From: Mycolicibacterium rhodesiae NBB3
Lineage (GTDB): Bacteria > Actinomycetota > Actinomycetes > Mycobacteriales > Mycobacteriaceae
DNA: 64,000 nucleotides
Assembly (NCBI RefSeq): GCF_000230895.2
Contig: NC_016604.1
Coordinates: 5,146,001-5,210,000 of the forward strand
Reading direction: 5' to 3'
Position numbers and translations under genes: made by a program. Shown in pieces: positions 51,444-63,619 of this stretch. Under the pieces are notes generated by a model. The model was not told the DNA's origin. It did not search any database and worked only from the letters and a program-made list of their open reading frames with translations. The stretch's first letter is position 1. Every line of letters begins with the position of its first letter.

Positions 51444-51740
51444 ATGTGGATCGGCTGGCTCGAGTTCGACCTGCTGCTCGGCGACGTGCACTCGCTGAAG
51501 GCAAAGCGGTCCGTCATACGCCCGCTCATCGCCGAGCTGCAGCGCCGTTTCGCGGTGTCTGCGGCCGAGACCGGCTCCCAGGAGCTCCATCGTCGCGCGG
51601 CCGTGGGGGTGTCGTCGGTGTCGGCGGATCGCGCCCACGTCGTCGAGGTGCTCGACGCCGCTGAACGACTCGTCGCCGCCCGACCGGAGATGGAACTATT
51701 GTCCGTGAGGCGGGGTCTGCGACGCAGCACAGACGACTAG
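51444..51740 (+). CDS. DUF503 family protein (Rv2117 position)
   Basis: This 98-residue protein has the DUF503 pattern: WIGWLEFDLLLGDVHSLKAK, then RSVIRPLIAELQRRFAVSAA and a basic RRGLRRSTDD tail. DUF503 proteins are small ferredoxin-like folds, often encoded near rbfA/truB in other bacteria. Their biochemical role is unsettled. ATG 51444 lies 6 nt after the lppK stop, so the two are probably co-transcribed. It converges on trmI. Confidence 0.88.
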   Translation: MWIGWLEFDLLLGDVHSLKAKRSVIRPLIAELQRRFAVSAAETGSQELHRRAAVGVSSVSADRAHVVEVLDAAERLVAARPEMELLSVRRGLRRSTDD

Positions 51741-51750
51741 TCCGAGGGGA

Positions 51751-52590
51751 TCAGACGCTGCCACCGAGTTGGCGCTTGCGCCGCAGCGGCATCGGAGCGA
51801 CGGCGCCCGGCGCCAATTTGCGCACGTTGATCAGGAACGCCGTATGGCCGCGCATCGTGTGTTGCGGGCGCACGGCCAGGCCGACCACATGCCACCCGCG
51901 CTGCATGCTCTCCCAGGCGCGCGGCTCGGTCCAGCATTTCTGTTCGCGCAGCGCCTCCACGGTCCGTGAGAGTTGCGTCACAGTCGCGACGTAGATCATC
52001 AGCACGCCGCCCGCCACGAGCGCGTTGGCGACGGCCTCCAGCACGTCCCACGGCGCGAGCATGTCGAGCACCACCCGGTCCACTTCGGGACCCGCGTAGT
52101 CGTTGATGTCCGCGAGCACCAGCTGCCAGTTGTCCGGGTGTTCGCCGAAGAAGGTGGTGACATTGCGCACCGCGTGCTCGCCGTGGTCCTCACGAACCTC
52201 GTAGGAGACGACCCGGCCCTCGGGTCCGACCGCGCGCAACAGCGAACACGTCAGGGCACCCGATCCCGCGCCGGCTTCCAGAACGCGCGCGCCCGGGAAG
52301 ATGTCTCCCTCGTGCACGATCTGAGCGGCGTCCTTCGGGTAAACGACCTGTGCGCCGCGGGGCATCGACATGACGTAGTCGACCAGCAGTGGGCGCAACA
52401 CCAGGAACTGATCGCCGTTCGTCGACTTGACCACGCTGCCCTCGGGCAGTCCGATCACGGTGTCGAGAGCGATGATTCCGCGATGGGTGTGGAACTCGCC
52501 GCCTTCGGCCAGCACCATCGTGTAGTGCCTCCCCTTTGCGTCGGTGAGCTGCACTCGATCACCGACGGCGAAGGGCCCGGTCCTGTTCAC
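51751..52590 (-). CDS. trmI: tRNA (adenine-58-N1)-methyltransferase TrmI
   Basis: This 279-residue SAM methyltransferase makes m1A58 in the T-loop of tRNA (Rv2118c homologue). It has an N-terminal beta domain (DRVQLTDAKGRHYTMVLAEG) and a Rossmann domain with motif I RVLEAGAGSGALTCSLLRAV. VVSYEVREDHGEHAVRNV, DRVVLDMLAPWDVLEAV and HTMRGHTAFLINVRKLAPG follow. It starts with GTG 52590, 86 bp from the divergent nuclease gene. It acts as a tetramer in the cytoplasm. Confidence 0.96.
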   Translation of the reverse strand: MNRTGPFAVGDRVQLTDAKGRHYTMVLAEGGEFHTHRGIIALDTVIGLPEGSVVKSTNGDQFLVLRPLLVDYVMSMPRGAQVVYPKDAAQIVHEGDIFPGARVLEAGAGSGALTCSLLRAVGPEGRVVSYEVREDHGEHAVRNVTTFFGEHPDNWQLVLADINDYAGPEVDRVVLDMLAPWDVLEAVANALVAGGVLMIYVATVTQLSRTVEALREQKCWTEPRAWESMQRGWHVVGLAVRPQHTMRGHTAFLINVRKLAPGAVAPMPLRRKRQLGGSV

Positions 52591-52647
52591 AGCTGTTCAG
52601 CCTGCCAGCCAACACGCCGTCACGGGTGGTCGGGTCTGTCCTAGTTC

Positions 52648-52670
52648 TTGTCGGGGTGTCGCCATACGCT
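52648..52670 (+). promoter_or_regulatory. PafBC-type (RecA-independent DNA-damage) promoter
   Basis: TTGTCGGGG (52648-52656), eight spacer bases, then TACGCT (52665-52670), followed 6 nt later by ATG 52677. This fits the known mycobacterial RecA-independent damage promoter, TTGTCRgtg-N8-TANNNT, with one mismatch in the weakly conserved gtg part and exact spacing. Confidence 0.7.
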
Positions 52671-52676
52671 GACCTC

Positions 52677-53567
52677 ATGACAGAACAGCGGGAGTCGAGT
52701 GCCATCCGGCGTCCGGCGCTGTCACCGTCGCGGGCCGCCGACTTCAAGCAGTGCCCGTTGCTCTATCGGTTCCGCGCCATCGACCGCCTGCCCGAGCCCT
52801 CTTCGGCGGCGCAGGTGCGCGGCTCCGTCGTGCACGCTGCCTTGGAGGATCTCTACGCACTCCCCGCGGCGGATCGCGGTCCCGCGACCGCCATGACGCT
52901 CGTGGACCCCGCGTGGCAGCGCCTGGTCGAAACACGGCCCGAACTGGCCGAGGACTTCGCACCGGCGCTGCGCGCCGAACTGCTCGACGAGGCACGGGCA
53001 CTGCTGGCCGGCTACTACCGCCTGGAAGACCCGACCCGGTTCGACCCGCAGAGCTGCGAGCAGCGCGTCGAGGTCGAACTCGAGGACGGCACGTTGCTTC
53101 GCGGCTTCGTCGACCGCATCGATGTCGCGCCCACCGGAGAACTGCGCGTCGTCGACTACAAGACCGGCAAGGCGCCGCCCGAGGCACGGGCCCTGGCCGA
53201 GTTCAAGGCGATGTTCCAGATGAAGTTCTACGCCGTGGCGCTGCTGCGTTCCCGCGGCGTGCTGCCCGCGCGGCTGCGACTGCTCTACCTGGCGGACGGC
53301 CAGGTGCTCGACTACTCCCCCGATCTCGACGAGCTGCTGCGCTTCGAGAAGACGTTGATCGCGATCTGGCATGCCATCCAATCGGCCGGTGCCACAGGCG
53401 ATTTCCGTCCGAATCCGTCGCGTATGTGCGATTGGTGCGCGCACCATCGCCACTGCCCGGTGTTCGGTGGCACCCCGCCGCCATACCCGGGATGGCCGGC
53501 GGTTCCCGACGATGGTTGCGCCGCCGAGGACGACGTCGTGTTGCGCGCGTCGGAGCCCGCCGCGTGA
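52677..53567 (+). CDS. RecB-family PD-(D/E)XK nuclease (Rv2119 position)
   Basis: This 296-residue protein of the Cas4/RecB nuclease superfamily has LSPSRAADFKQCPLLYRFRA (N-terminal Cys), HAALEDLYAL, catalytic LRVVDYKTGK (Asp and Lys of PD-(D/E)XK) and QMKFYAVALL with the downstream QxxxY-type motif. A C-terminal Cys cluster MCDWCAHHRHCP probably coordinates an Fe-S cluster with the N-terminal Cys. It likely resects or trims DNA during repair. The upstream DNA matches a PafBC-dependent promoter, so damage induction is expected. Its stop overlaps the thioesterase start as GTGA. Confidence 0.93.
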   Translation: MTEQRESSAIRRPALSPSRAADFKQCPLLYRFRAIDRLPEPSSAAQVRGSVVHAALEDLYALPAADRGPATAMTLVDPAWQRLVETRPELAEDFAPALRAELLDEARALLAGYYRLEDPTRFDPQSCEQRVEVELEDGTLLRGFVDRIDVAPTGELRVVDYKTGKAPPEARALAEFKAMFQMKFYAVALLRSRGVLPARLRLLYLADGQVLDYSPDLDELLRFEKTLIAIWHAIQSAGATGDFRPNPSRMCDWCAHHRHCPVFGGTPPPYPGWPAVPDDGCAAEDDVVLRASEPAA

Positions 53568-54358
53568 TCGATTGCTACTACCGGCGGATAGGTGCCGACG
53601 GCGATTGGAAAATCTTCGACTCCACCGACGGAACGCGCAGCAACTGGGATCCTGAAATCCAGCACGGCTCACCGCCTCTCGCGCTGATGACACAGGCGAT
53701 CGAGGATTTGGCGGCGGGCTCGGGGTTGCGGGTCGGGCGTCTGACGCTCGACATCCTCGGAGCCATCCCCGTCTCGCGGGTCAAGGTGCGGGCCTGGATC
53801 GAGCGGCCGGGTAAGCGAATCGCACTGATGGTCGCGGAGATGTCGGCGGCGCGGGCCGATGGCGCCGATCGCGCGGTCGCGCGGGTCACCGCGTGGCTGC
53901 TGGCCACCAGCGACACCGCCGACGCGGCGACCGACCGCTACCCTGCCCTGACCGAGGGCGACGCCGTCCCGGTGCCCCATAGCTGGATCGGCGCGAAGGG
54001 CTATCTGGAAACGGTGATGTGGCGCCGCCAGTCCGAGACGTCCGAGACGGCGAATGTCGTCTGGATCAGTTCGCAGATACCGCTGGTGGATTCGGAGCCG
54101 ACGTCGGCCCTGCAGCGGCTGGCGATGGTGGTGGATTCGTCCAACGGCGCAGGCGCGGCGCTGGATCCCGAGGAGTTCATGTTCATGAACACCGACACGG
54201 TGGTGCACCTGCACCGGCTGCCCGAGGGCAACGATTTTGCCCTTCGCGCTCGCGGGTCGATCGGTAGTGACGGCATCGGGGTGACAACCGCAGAGCTCTT
54301 CGACCGCCGTGGCTTCATCGGCACCTGCGCGCAGACGCTGTTGGTGATGCGCCGCTAG
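53564..54358 (+). CDS. Acyl-CoA thioesterase family protein (double hot-dog)
   Basis: This 264-residue protein has a two-hot-dog TesB/4HBT_3-like fold. The first module includes IQHGSPPLALMTQAIEDLAA and LTLDILGAIPVSRVKVRAWI. The second includes DPEEFMFMNTDTVVHLHRLP and a final GVTTAELFDRRGFIGTCAQT that closes the fold. Such proteins hydrolyse acyl-CoAs; chain preference is unknown. GTG 53564 is coupled to the nuclease stop, so the gene is probably induced with it. Its stop overlaps the convergent oxidoreductase stop. Confidence 0.88.
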   Translation: MIDCYYRRIGADGDWKIFDSTDGTRSNWDPEIQHGSPPLALMTQAIEDLAAGSGLRVGRLTLDILGAIPVSRVKVRAWIERPGKRIALMVAEMSAARADGADRAVARVTAWLLATSDTADAATDRYPALTEGDAVPVPHSWIGAKGYLETVMWRRQSETSETANVVWISSQIPLVDSEPTSALQRLAMVVDSSNGAGAALDPEEFMFMNTDTVVHLHRLPEGNDFALRARGSIGSDGIGVTTAELFDRRGFIGTCAQTLLVMRR

Positions 54359-55725
54359 TCCAGCGGCTTCAGCTCCTGGAGCATCGTCGGCACCAGCTCA
54401 CTGACGGTGGGATGGATGTGCATGGTGCGCGAGATCGCGGTGTAGGGCAGCTCTGCCGTCATGATGTCGAGGATCGAGTGGATGACCTCGTCACCGCCGA
54501 CCCCGAAGATCGCGGCGCCGAGGATCTGCTCGGTCTCGGCGTCGACCACGACCTTCATGAAGCCCTGCGTCTCCCCCTTCTCGACGGCGCGGCCGACTCG
54601 GGTCATCGGCCGCTTGCCCACCAACGCTTTTCGGCCCGACTTGCGGACCTCGTCGACCGTCATCCCTGCGCGACCCAGCGGCGGGTCGATGTAGAGCGCA
54701 TAGGTGGTGATCCGGTCACTGACCCTGCGGGGGTCGTCGTCGAGCAGATTCGCCGCGACGATCTCGAAGTCGTTGTAGGAGGTGTGGGTGAAAGCGCCGC
54801 GGCCGTTGCAGTCCCCCATCGCCCAGATGTGCTCGACATTCGTACGAAGCTGATCATCGACGACGATGTAGCCGCGGCGGTCGGTTTCGACGCCCGCGGC
54901 CTCGAGCCCGAGATCGTCGGTGTTGGGTTGACGACCGACTGCCATCAGCAGGTGGGTTCCGGCAATGGGCTGTACACCGTCGCGGGGCGTCACTTCGAAA
55001 CCGCTGCCGCGCTTGGCGAATCGGATGTCACTGGCGTCGACGACGACGTCGATGCCCTCGGCCTCCAGGATCTCCTTTATCGTTGCGGAGACGTCCTCGT
55101 CCTCCCGCGAGGTGAGCCGTGGGCCTTTCTCGATGACCGTCACGCGGGCGCCGAAGCGGCGATACATCTGCGCGAACTCCAGCGCGATGTAGCTGCCGCC
55201 GATGACGACGAGATGCTCTGGCAGCGTGTCGAGTTCGAGGATGCCGACGTTCGTCAGGTAGTCGATGTCGGAGAGGCCGGGCATGTCGGGCGCTACCGCC
55301 CGGCCGCCGACATTCAGGAAAATCCTGTCCGCCTCCAGTACCCGGTCATCGACCCTGATGGTGTGTGGACTCTCGAAACGGGCGTGGCCACGGATCAGCG
55401 TCGCACCCTCCATACCCTCGATCCAGGACTCGACGCCTTCGCGGTCGCCGCGCACGATCTGGTCCTTGCGCGCCTTGACCGCGGACATCTCGACGGTGAC
55501 ATCACCTGTGCCGATGCCGTATTCGGCCCCGCGACGGGCCGTGTGGGCGGTGTGGGCACTGGCGACGAGGGTCTTGGTGGGAATGCATCCGTAGTTCACA
55601 CAGGTGCCGCCGACGAGTTTGCGCTCGATCACGGCGACGGTCTGACCGGCTTCGGTCAGCCTGCCCGCCAGCGGCGGTCCGGCCTGACCGGCGCCGACGA
55701 TGATCGCGTCGAACTTCTCTGCCAT
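54355..55725 (-). CDS. FAD-dependent pyridine-nucleotide-disulfide oxidoreductase
   Basis: This 456-residue class I disulfide reductase has FAD motif IIVGAGQAGPPLAGRL, redox-active GGTCVNYGCIPTK (Cys42, Cys47), an NAD(P) motif VVIGGSYIALEFAQ and FAD-binding IWAMGDCNGRGAF. The C-terminal dimer interface MHIHPTVSELVP supplies the His-Glu catalytic pair (H.HPT..E). Relatives include mercuric reductase, mycothione reductase and dihydrolipoamide dehydrogenase. There is no N-terminal metal-binding domain and no C-terminal vicinal Cys pair, so a mercuric reductase role is unlikely. The substrate is unknown. Confidence 0.92.
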   Translation of the reverse strand: MAEKFDAIIVGAGQAGPPLAGRLTEAGQTVAVIERKLVGGTCVNYGCIPTKTLVASAHTAHTARRGAEYGIGTGDVTVEMSAVKARKDQIVRGDREGVESWIEGMEGATLIRGHARFESPHTIRVDDRVLEADRIFLNVGGRAVAPDMPGLSDIDYLTNVGILELDTLPEHLVVIGGSYIALEFAQMYRRFGARVTVIEKGPRLTSREDEDVSATIKEILEAEGIDVVVDASDIRFAKRGSGFEVTPRDGVQPIAGTHLLMAVGRQPNTDDLGLEAAGVETDRRGYIVVDDQLRTNVEHIWAMGDCNGRGAFTHTSYNDFEIVAANLLDDDPRRVSDRITTYALYIDPPLGRAGMTVDEVRKSGRKALVGKRPMTRVGRAVEKGETQGFMKVVVDAETEQILGAAIFGVGGDEVIHSILDIMTAELPYTAISRTMHIHPTVSELVPTMLQELKPLD

Positions 55726-55735
55726 CGGAGGTTGA

Positions 55736-56218
55736 TCAGACGAGGCTGACCAGGAAGGCGATCAGGAAACCGCCACCCACCGCGACGAGGTCCTCGATGA
55801 ACGCGCCGGGCCGGTCCTTGCCGTTGTTGGCTTCGTAGAGCTTCGTCCTGACCGCGGCGCCGCCCAGTGTGCCCAGCACTGCACCCACGATGCCTGCACC
55901 GGTTGCACTGAAGGTGTGGAAGAACGCGCTGCCGATCACCGCGCCCGCGAACGCACCCATGATGAGGCGTGTGGCGAACTGCGGCGCCGTCTTGCGGCTC
56001 GGTGTCTTCGGAAGCTGATCGGTCACCAGTTCGACGAGCAGGAAGATCGTGAGGACGGTGACCGTGATCGGATGGGCCACCCACTCCGACCACTTGCCGT
56101 CGACGTTGATCCAGCCGAGGAAGGCCCCCCAGGCGACCACCGCCGGGGCGGTCAATGCTCGCAGGCCGGCGATCACGCCGATCAGCAGAGCGAGCACGAT
56201 AACGAGGACCTGCGTCAT
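55736..56218 (-). CDS. DUF4126-like small integral membrane protein (Rv2120c position)
   Basis: This 160-residue protein has about four TM helices (VLVIVLALLIGVIAGLRALT, TVTVLTIFLLVELVTDQLP, GAFAGAVIGSAFFHTF, VGGGFLIAFLVSLV) with the family's Gly-rich GIVGAVLGTLGGAAVRTKL. Function is unknown. ACGGAGGTTGGC before ATG 56218 is a good ribosome-binding site. It lies 10 nt upstream of the oxidoreductase, so the pair is probably co-transcribed. Confidence 0.87.
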   Translation of the reverse strand: MTQVLVIVLALLIGVIAGLRALTAPAVVAWGAFLGWINVDGKWSEWVAHPITVTVLTIFLLVELVTDQLPKTPSRKTAPQFATRLIMGAFAGAVIGSAFFHTFSATGAGIVGAVLGTLGGAAVRTKLYEANNGKDRPGAFIEDLVAVGGGFLIAFLVSLV

Positions 56219-56286
56219 GCCAACCTCCGTACCGGTGTAAACGACACCCGGACGCTAACACGCGTGCGGCGAGACGACCCGTCGAA

Positions 56287-57132
56287 TCAGAAGCGGCAGA
56301 AGCGGATGTCAGACGCCAGGATCGCCTTGGCGCCGATCGCTGCGAGCTTGTCCATGATCGCGTTGACGTCGCGCCGTGGCACCAGCGCGCGCACCGCGAC
56401 CCATGCCGGATCGGCCAGCGGAGCGATGGTGGGCGATTCCAGTCCCGGGGTGACCGCGGTGGCCTCGTCGAGCACGGTACGCGGACAGTCGTAATCGAGC
56501 ATCAGGTACTGCTGCCCGAACACCACGCCCTGCACGCGTGCCGCCAGTTGGTCTCGCGCTGCGGAGTTCCCGGCTTCGGCGCCTTCGATCAGTACGGCTT
56601 CGGAGTCGCACAGCGGATCGCCGAACGCCACCAGATCATGCAGCGCGAGCGTGCGGCCGGACCCGACGACGTCGGCGATGACGTCGGCCACCCCCAGTTG
56701 CACGGAAATCTCGACGGCCCCGTCGAGACGGATCACCGTGGCGTCGATTCCCTTGGCCGCGAGGTCTTTTCGCACCAAATTCGGAAACGAGGTGGCGATC
56801 CGCTTACCCCCCAGGTCGGCGGCGGTCCACTCGCGCCCGATGGGACCCGCATAACGAAATGTCGAATTTCCGAATCCGAGTGCCAGCCTCTCCCGCACCG
56901 GTGCGTCGGAGTCGGCGGCCAGATCGCGCCCGGTGATCCCGAAGTCCAGCTGACCGGATCCGACATAGACGGCGATGTCCTTGGGACGCAAGAAGAAGAA
57001 CTCGACGTTGTTCGCCGGGTCGATGACGGTCAGGTCCTTCTGGTCCCGGCGCCTGCGATAGCCCGCCTCCGACAGGATCTCGGCGGCGGACTCGCTCAGC
57101 GCGCCCTTGTTGGGAACGGCGACGCGCAACAT
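56287..57132 (-). CDS. hisG: ATP phosphoribosyltransferase HisG (long form)
   Basis: This 281-residue enzyme catalyses the first, feedback-inhibited step of histidine synthesis (ATP + PRPP). LRVAVPNKGALSESAAEILS starts the catalytic domain. LDFGITGRDLAAD, ADVIADVVGSGRTLALHDL (PRPP site) and the C-terminal ACT-like regulatory domain (AVRALVPRRDVNAIMDKLAA) follow. The homology-based start is ATG 57132. The frame, however, stays open 34 codons further to ATG 57234, which overlaps the hisE stop as ATGA. A repeat-containing insertion separates the two ATGs, so the real protein may carry a Ser/Ala/Pro-rich N-terminal extension. Confidence 0.94.
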   Translation of the reverse strand: MLRVAVPNKGALSESAAEILSEAGYRRRRDQKDLTVIDPANNVEFFFLRPKDIAVYVGSGQLDFGITGRDLAADSDAPVRERLALGFGNSTFRYAGPIGREWTAADLGGKRIATSFPNLVRKDLAAKGIDATVIRLDGAVEISVQLGVADVIADVVGSGRTLALHDLVAFGDPLCDSEAVLIEGAEAGNSAARDQLAARVQGVVFGQQYLMLDYDCPRTVLDEATAVTPGLESPTIAPLADPAWVAVRALVPRRDVNAIMDKLAAIGAKAILASDIRFCRF

Positions 57133-57234
57133 GTCTGTCGTCGATGTGGGGGCACCTCCCGCGTCAGCTGGGGGACCGCTTGCGCGAAGAGAATCTGTCG
57201 ACGATGAGCCGCTTGCGCGAAGAGAATCTGTCAT
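57133..57234 (-). repeat. MIRU-like insertion between hisE and hisG with two direct repeats
   Basis: About 100 bp lie between the hisE stop and the hisG core start. They contain a 24-bp direct repeat, CCGCTTGCGCGAAGAG plus AATCTGTC on the plus strand, at 57176-57199 and 57209-57232. The period is 33 bp, or 11 codons. On the minus strand the element is open in the hisG frame and begins with an ATGA overlapping the hisE stop. A related motif occurs at 25860-25880. The layout recalls mycobacterial interspersed repetitive units at operon junctions. Confidence 0.65.
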
Positions 57235-57512
57235 AGCTTCGAGTAGACGTCGTCGAGGGTGAGTCCGCGGGAGATCATCAGTACCTGTGTCCAATACAGC
57301 AGCTGGCTGATCTCGTCGGCCAGCTCGTCGTCACCCTCGTGCTCGGCGGCCAGCCACACCTCGCCGGCCTCCTCCAGAATCTTCTTGCCGAGTCCGTGCA
57401 CGCCGCCGTCGAGCGCGGCGACCGTACCGCTGCCCGCCGGCCGGGTGCGCGCTTTATCGCTCAGTTCGGCGAACAGGGCGTCGAAGGTCTTCACGGGACG
57501 CGATTGTTTCAC
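57231..57512 (-). CDS. hisE: Phosphoribosyl-ATP pyrophosphatase HisE
   Basis: This 93-residue all-alpha NTP pyrophosphohydrolase (MazG-like) converts PR-ATP to PR-AMP. TFDALFAELSDKARTRPAGS leads, followed by KILEEAGEVWLAAEHEGDDE, where the EExxE...ExxD residues bind Mg2+, then ISQLLYWTQVLMISRGLTL. It starts with GTG 57512. It is the upstream gene of hisE-hisG; its stop overlaps a possible extended hisG start. Confidence 0.97.
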   Translation of the reverse strand: MKQSRPVKTFDALFAELSDKARTRPAGSGTVAALDGGVHGLGKKILEEAGEVWLAAEHEGDDELADEISQLLYWTQVLMISRGLTLDDVYSKL

Positions 57513-57557
57513 GGCGCCGCGAGCAAAGTCACGGCAGTTTCACTGCAGCGTCCTAGC

Positions 57558-59033
57558 TCAGGTGGCGGCCTTGGGCGATGCGTCGTGCAGGACCTCGCCG
57601 TGCATGTCCTCCAGCGAAACGCCCTTGGTCTCCATCACCCACCTCCACACGAACAGGCCCGACAACACGGCACACAGGCCGTAGAAGCCGTAGGCCAGGC
57701 CGAGATGCTCGCGCAGGCCGGGGAACGTGACCGTGATGAGCCAGTTGGCCGCCCATTGACCCGCTGCGGCGATACCGAGCGCTGCGGCGCGGATGCGGTT
57801 GGGGAACATCTCGCCGAGCAGCACCCAGACGACGGGCCCCCACGACATGCCGAACGCCACCACGAACAGGTTCGCCGCGATCAAGGCGATCACTCCGGAA
57901 GCGCCGGGAAGGCTTGGGGTGCCGTCGGGGCCGATAGTCGCGTTGGCGAAGATGACGGCCATCGTGATGAGCGTGACCGCCATGCCTGACGATCCGATCA
58001 GCAGCAGCGGTTTGCGGCCGATCTTGTCGATCAGCGCGATCGCGATCAGCGTCGTCAGCACGTTGATCACCGAGGTGATGACGGTGTAGATCGCCGACTC
58101 GTCAGCGCTGAATCCGACCGCCTGCCACAGCACGTTGCTGTAGTAGAAGATCACGTTGATGCCGACGAACTGTTGGAAGATCGACAGCCCGAGGCCCACC
58201 CACACGATGCCGTAGATGCCGCCCGTCGGCTTCTTCAGATCGCGCAGCGACGGCTTGTCCTCACGCTCCAGCGTCTCCTTGATGCGGTCGATCGTGATTT
58301 CGAGGTTCTTCTGGCCCAGCAGCATGCTGAGGACCTTGCGGGCTTCTGGAATCTTGTGGCTGGCAACGAGATACCGCGGCGACTCGGGAATCGTGAACGC
58401 GAGCGCGCCGTACAGGACAGCGGGAATCGCCATCATCAGGAACATCCAGCGCCACGCGTCGAGACCGAACCACAACGGCTCGTTCGGGCCACCGGCCGCC
58501 CACTGCAGAACCCAGTTCACGGCGAACGAGGTGAAGATGCCCAATACGATCGCCAGCTGTTGCAACGACCCAAGCCGGCCGCGGATCGACGGTGGCGACG
58601 TCTCCGCGATGTAGGCGGGAGCGATGACCGAGGCCACGCCGACGCCGATGCCGCCGACGATGCGGAACAGGACGACCGACCAGACTTCATGGGCGAAGCC
58701 CGTGCCGAAGGCGCTGATCAGGAAGAGCGCCGCAGCGATCTTCATCACCGAGATGCGCCCGATCATGTCGGCGATACGTCCGGCGGTCATGGCTCCGGCC
58801 GCCGCCCCCAGGAGCGCCGACGCGACCGCGAATCCGAGTTCGGCGTTGCCGATGCCGAAATCCTCTTGGATCGAGTCGACCGCACCGTTGATGACCGCGC
58901 TGTCGTAGCCGAACAGCAGGCCGCCCAGTGCGGCGACCGAAGCGATTCGGACGGCAGTACCGCCCGATGAGAAGTCGTCGTCGGCGATCGGTAGTGCGGA
59001 TTCGTCTCCGGCGGGGGCGTTGGAGCCTGCCAT
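57558..59033 (-). CDS. Sugar porter family MFS transporter
   Basis: This 491-residue protein has 12 TM helices with sugar-porter signatures: GGLLFGYDSAVINGAV (helix 1), RIADMIGRISV (loop 2-3), PAYIAETSPPSIRGRLGS, PESPRYLV after helix 6, QQFVGINVIFYYS (helix 7, sugar-binding QQ..G.N...YY), and LIDKIGRKPLL. It is probably a proton-coupled hexose permease, comparable to the GlcP-type glucose permeases of actinobacteria; I infer this from sequence and hisE-metH context. GAAAGGGACGCC precedes ATG 59033. Confidence 0.93.
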   Translation of the reverse strand: MAGSNAPAGDESALPIADDDFSSGGTAVRIASVAALGGLLFGYDSAVINGAVDSIQEDFGIGNAELGFAVASALLGAAAGAMTAGRIADMIGRISVMKIAAALFLISAFGTGFAHEVWSVVLFRIVGGIGVGVASVIAPAYIAETSPPSIRGRLGSLQQLAIVLGIFTSFAVNWVLQWAAGGPNEPLWFGLDAWRWMFLMMAIPAVLYGALAFTIPESPRYLVASHKIPEARKVLSMLLGQKNLEITIDRIKETLEREDKPSLRDLKKPTGGIYGIVWVGLGLSIFQQFVGINVIFYYSNVLWQAVGFSADESAIYTVITSVINVLTTLIAIALIDKIGRKPLLLIGSSGMAVTLITMAVIFANATIGPDGTPSLPGASGVIALIAANLFVVAFGMSWGPVVWVLLGEMFPNRIRAAALGIAAAGQWAANWLITVTFPGLREHLGLAYGFYGLCAVLSGLFVWRWVMETKGVSLEDMHGEVLHDASPKAAT

Positions 59034-59116
59034 GGGCGTCCCTTTCGCAGCGGTGCGTGATGCGGGTCACTTCGAGTACCCCCGTCTTACCACTGGCAAG
59101 CGTGCCGCGTGGGGAC

Positions 59117-59800
59117 TTACGCCGAGCGTTCTCCGATACCGTGGCTGAGGTCGTCGTAGACCCGGCGCAGGTCTGTGACGCTGACGCCCGCCAGCGAACT
59201 CACATGTGTTCGTCGATGACTGGTGGGCACCTCGACGTCGTTGGGTACCACCAGCACCGGGCAGCCGGCAGCCTCCGCCGCAGCCGTGCCGGTGACGGAA
59301 TCCTCGATTGCCAGACATTGCCCGGCAGCGAAGCCCAGCAGCTCGGCAGCGCGTGCGTAGATGTCGGGTGCGGGTTTCGCGCGGCGCACCTCGTCACCAC
59401 ACACCGATGCGGAGAAGTAATGCCGACCAATGCTTTTCAGCGCCTGCTCGGTCAGACCACGACGTGTGTTGGTTACCAAGGCCATCGGGACGCCGTCGGC
59501 GAGAAGCGCGTCGAGCAGCTCACGCGCACCCGGCAACCACGGCAGGCCGGCTTCGAACAGTTCACCGGTCCTGTCGTGCAACCAGTCCGCGGACTCCGCC
59601 ATCGCGGCCGGCTCGGGATCCAGACCGAGATCGGCGTAGACGGTCGCCATGACGCTCTCCGCCGAACCACCGACCGTCGACTCACGCACCTCAGGTGTCA
59701 GGACACCGCCGAGGCGCCCGTAAAGCTCGTGCATCGAGATGTCCCAGAGCTTTTCGGAGTCGACGAGGGTGCCGTCCATGTCGAACAAGACGCCCCGCAT
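59117..59800 (-). CDS. HAD-superfamily phosphatase (subfamily IA)
   Basis: This 227-residue protein has motif I VLFDMDGTLVDSE (nucleophile Asp7, acid Asp9), an alpha-helical cap, motif II MALVTNTRRGL, motif III region RRAKPAPDIYARAAELL and motif IV IEDSVTGTAAAEAAGC. It is a beta-phosphoglucomutase/phosphoglycolate-phosphatase-like enzyme acting on a small phosphorylated metabolite. It lies 30 nt downstream of metH on the same strand, so it may be in the metH transcript. Confidence 0.93.
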   Translation of the reverse strand: MRGVLFDMDGTLVDSEKLWDISMHELYGRLGGVLTPEVRESTVGGSAESVMATVYADLGLDPEPAAMAESADWLHDRTGELFEAGLPWLPGARELLDALLADGVPMALVTNTRRGLTEQALKSIGRHYFSASVCGDEVRRAKPAPDIYARAAELLGFAAGQCLAIEDSVTGTAAAEAAGCPVLVVPNDVEVPTSHRRTHVSSLAGVSVTDLRRVYDDLSHGIGERSA

Positions 59801-59830
59801 CTAACGAATTCCGTTCAAGTGCAGCAGGTC

Positions 59831-63595
<3,765 letters not shown>

Positions 63596-63602
63596 ATGCA
63601 CT

Positions 63603-63619
63603 CCTTCCGTAACGGAAGG
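63603..63619. promoter_or_regulatory. Perfect 8-1-8 palindrome over the metH ribosome-binding site
   Basis: CCTTCCGTAACGGAAGG. In the metH mRNA it can fold as a CCTTCC/GGAAGG stem with a 5-nt loop, hiding the GGAAGG of the Shine-Dalgarno just before AGTGCATATG. It could equally be a protein operator. Confidence 0.5.

Noticed and set aside
54355..55725. Mercuric reductase
   Set aside because: Only the general disulfide-reductase motifs are present. There is no C-terminal Cys pair, metal-binding domain or mer neighbours.
54412..55749. 445-codon plus-strand frame opposite the disulfide oxidoreductase
   Set aside because: Antisense shadow of an enzyme with all its motifs.
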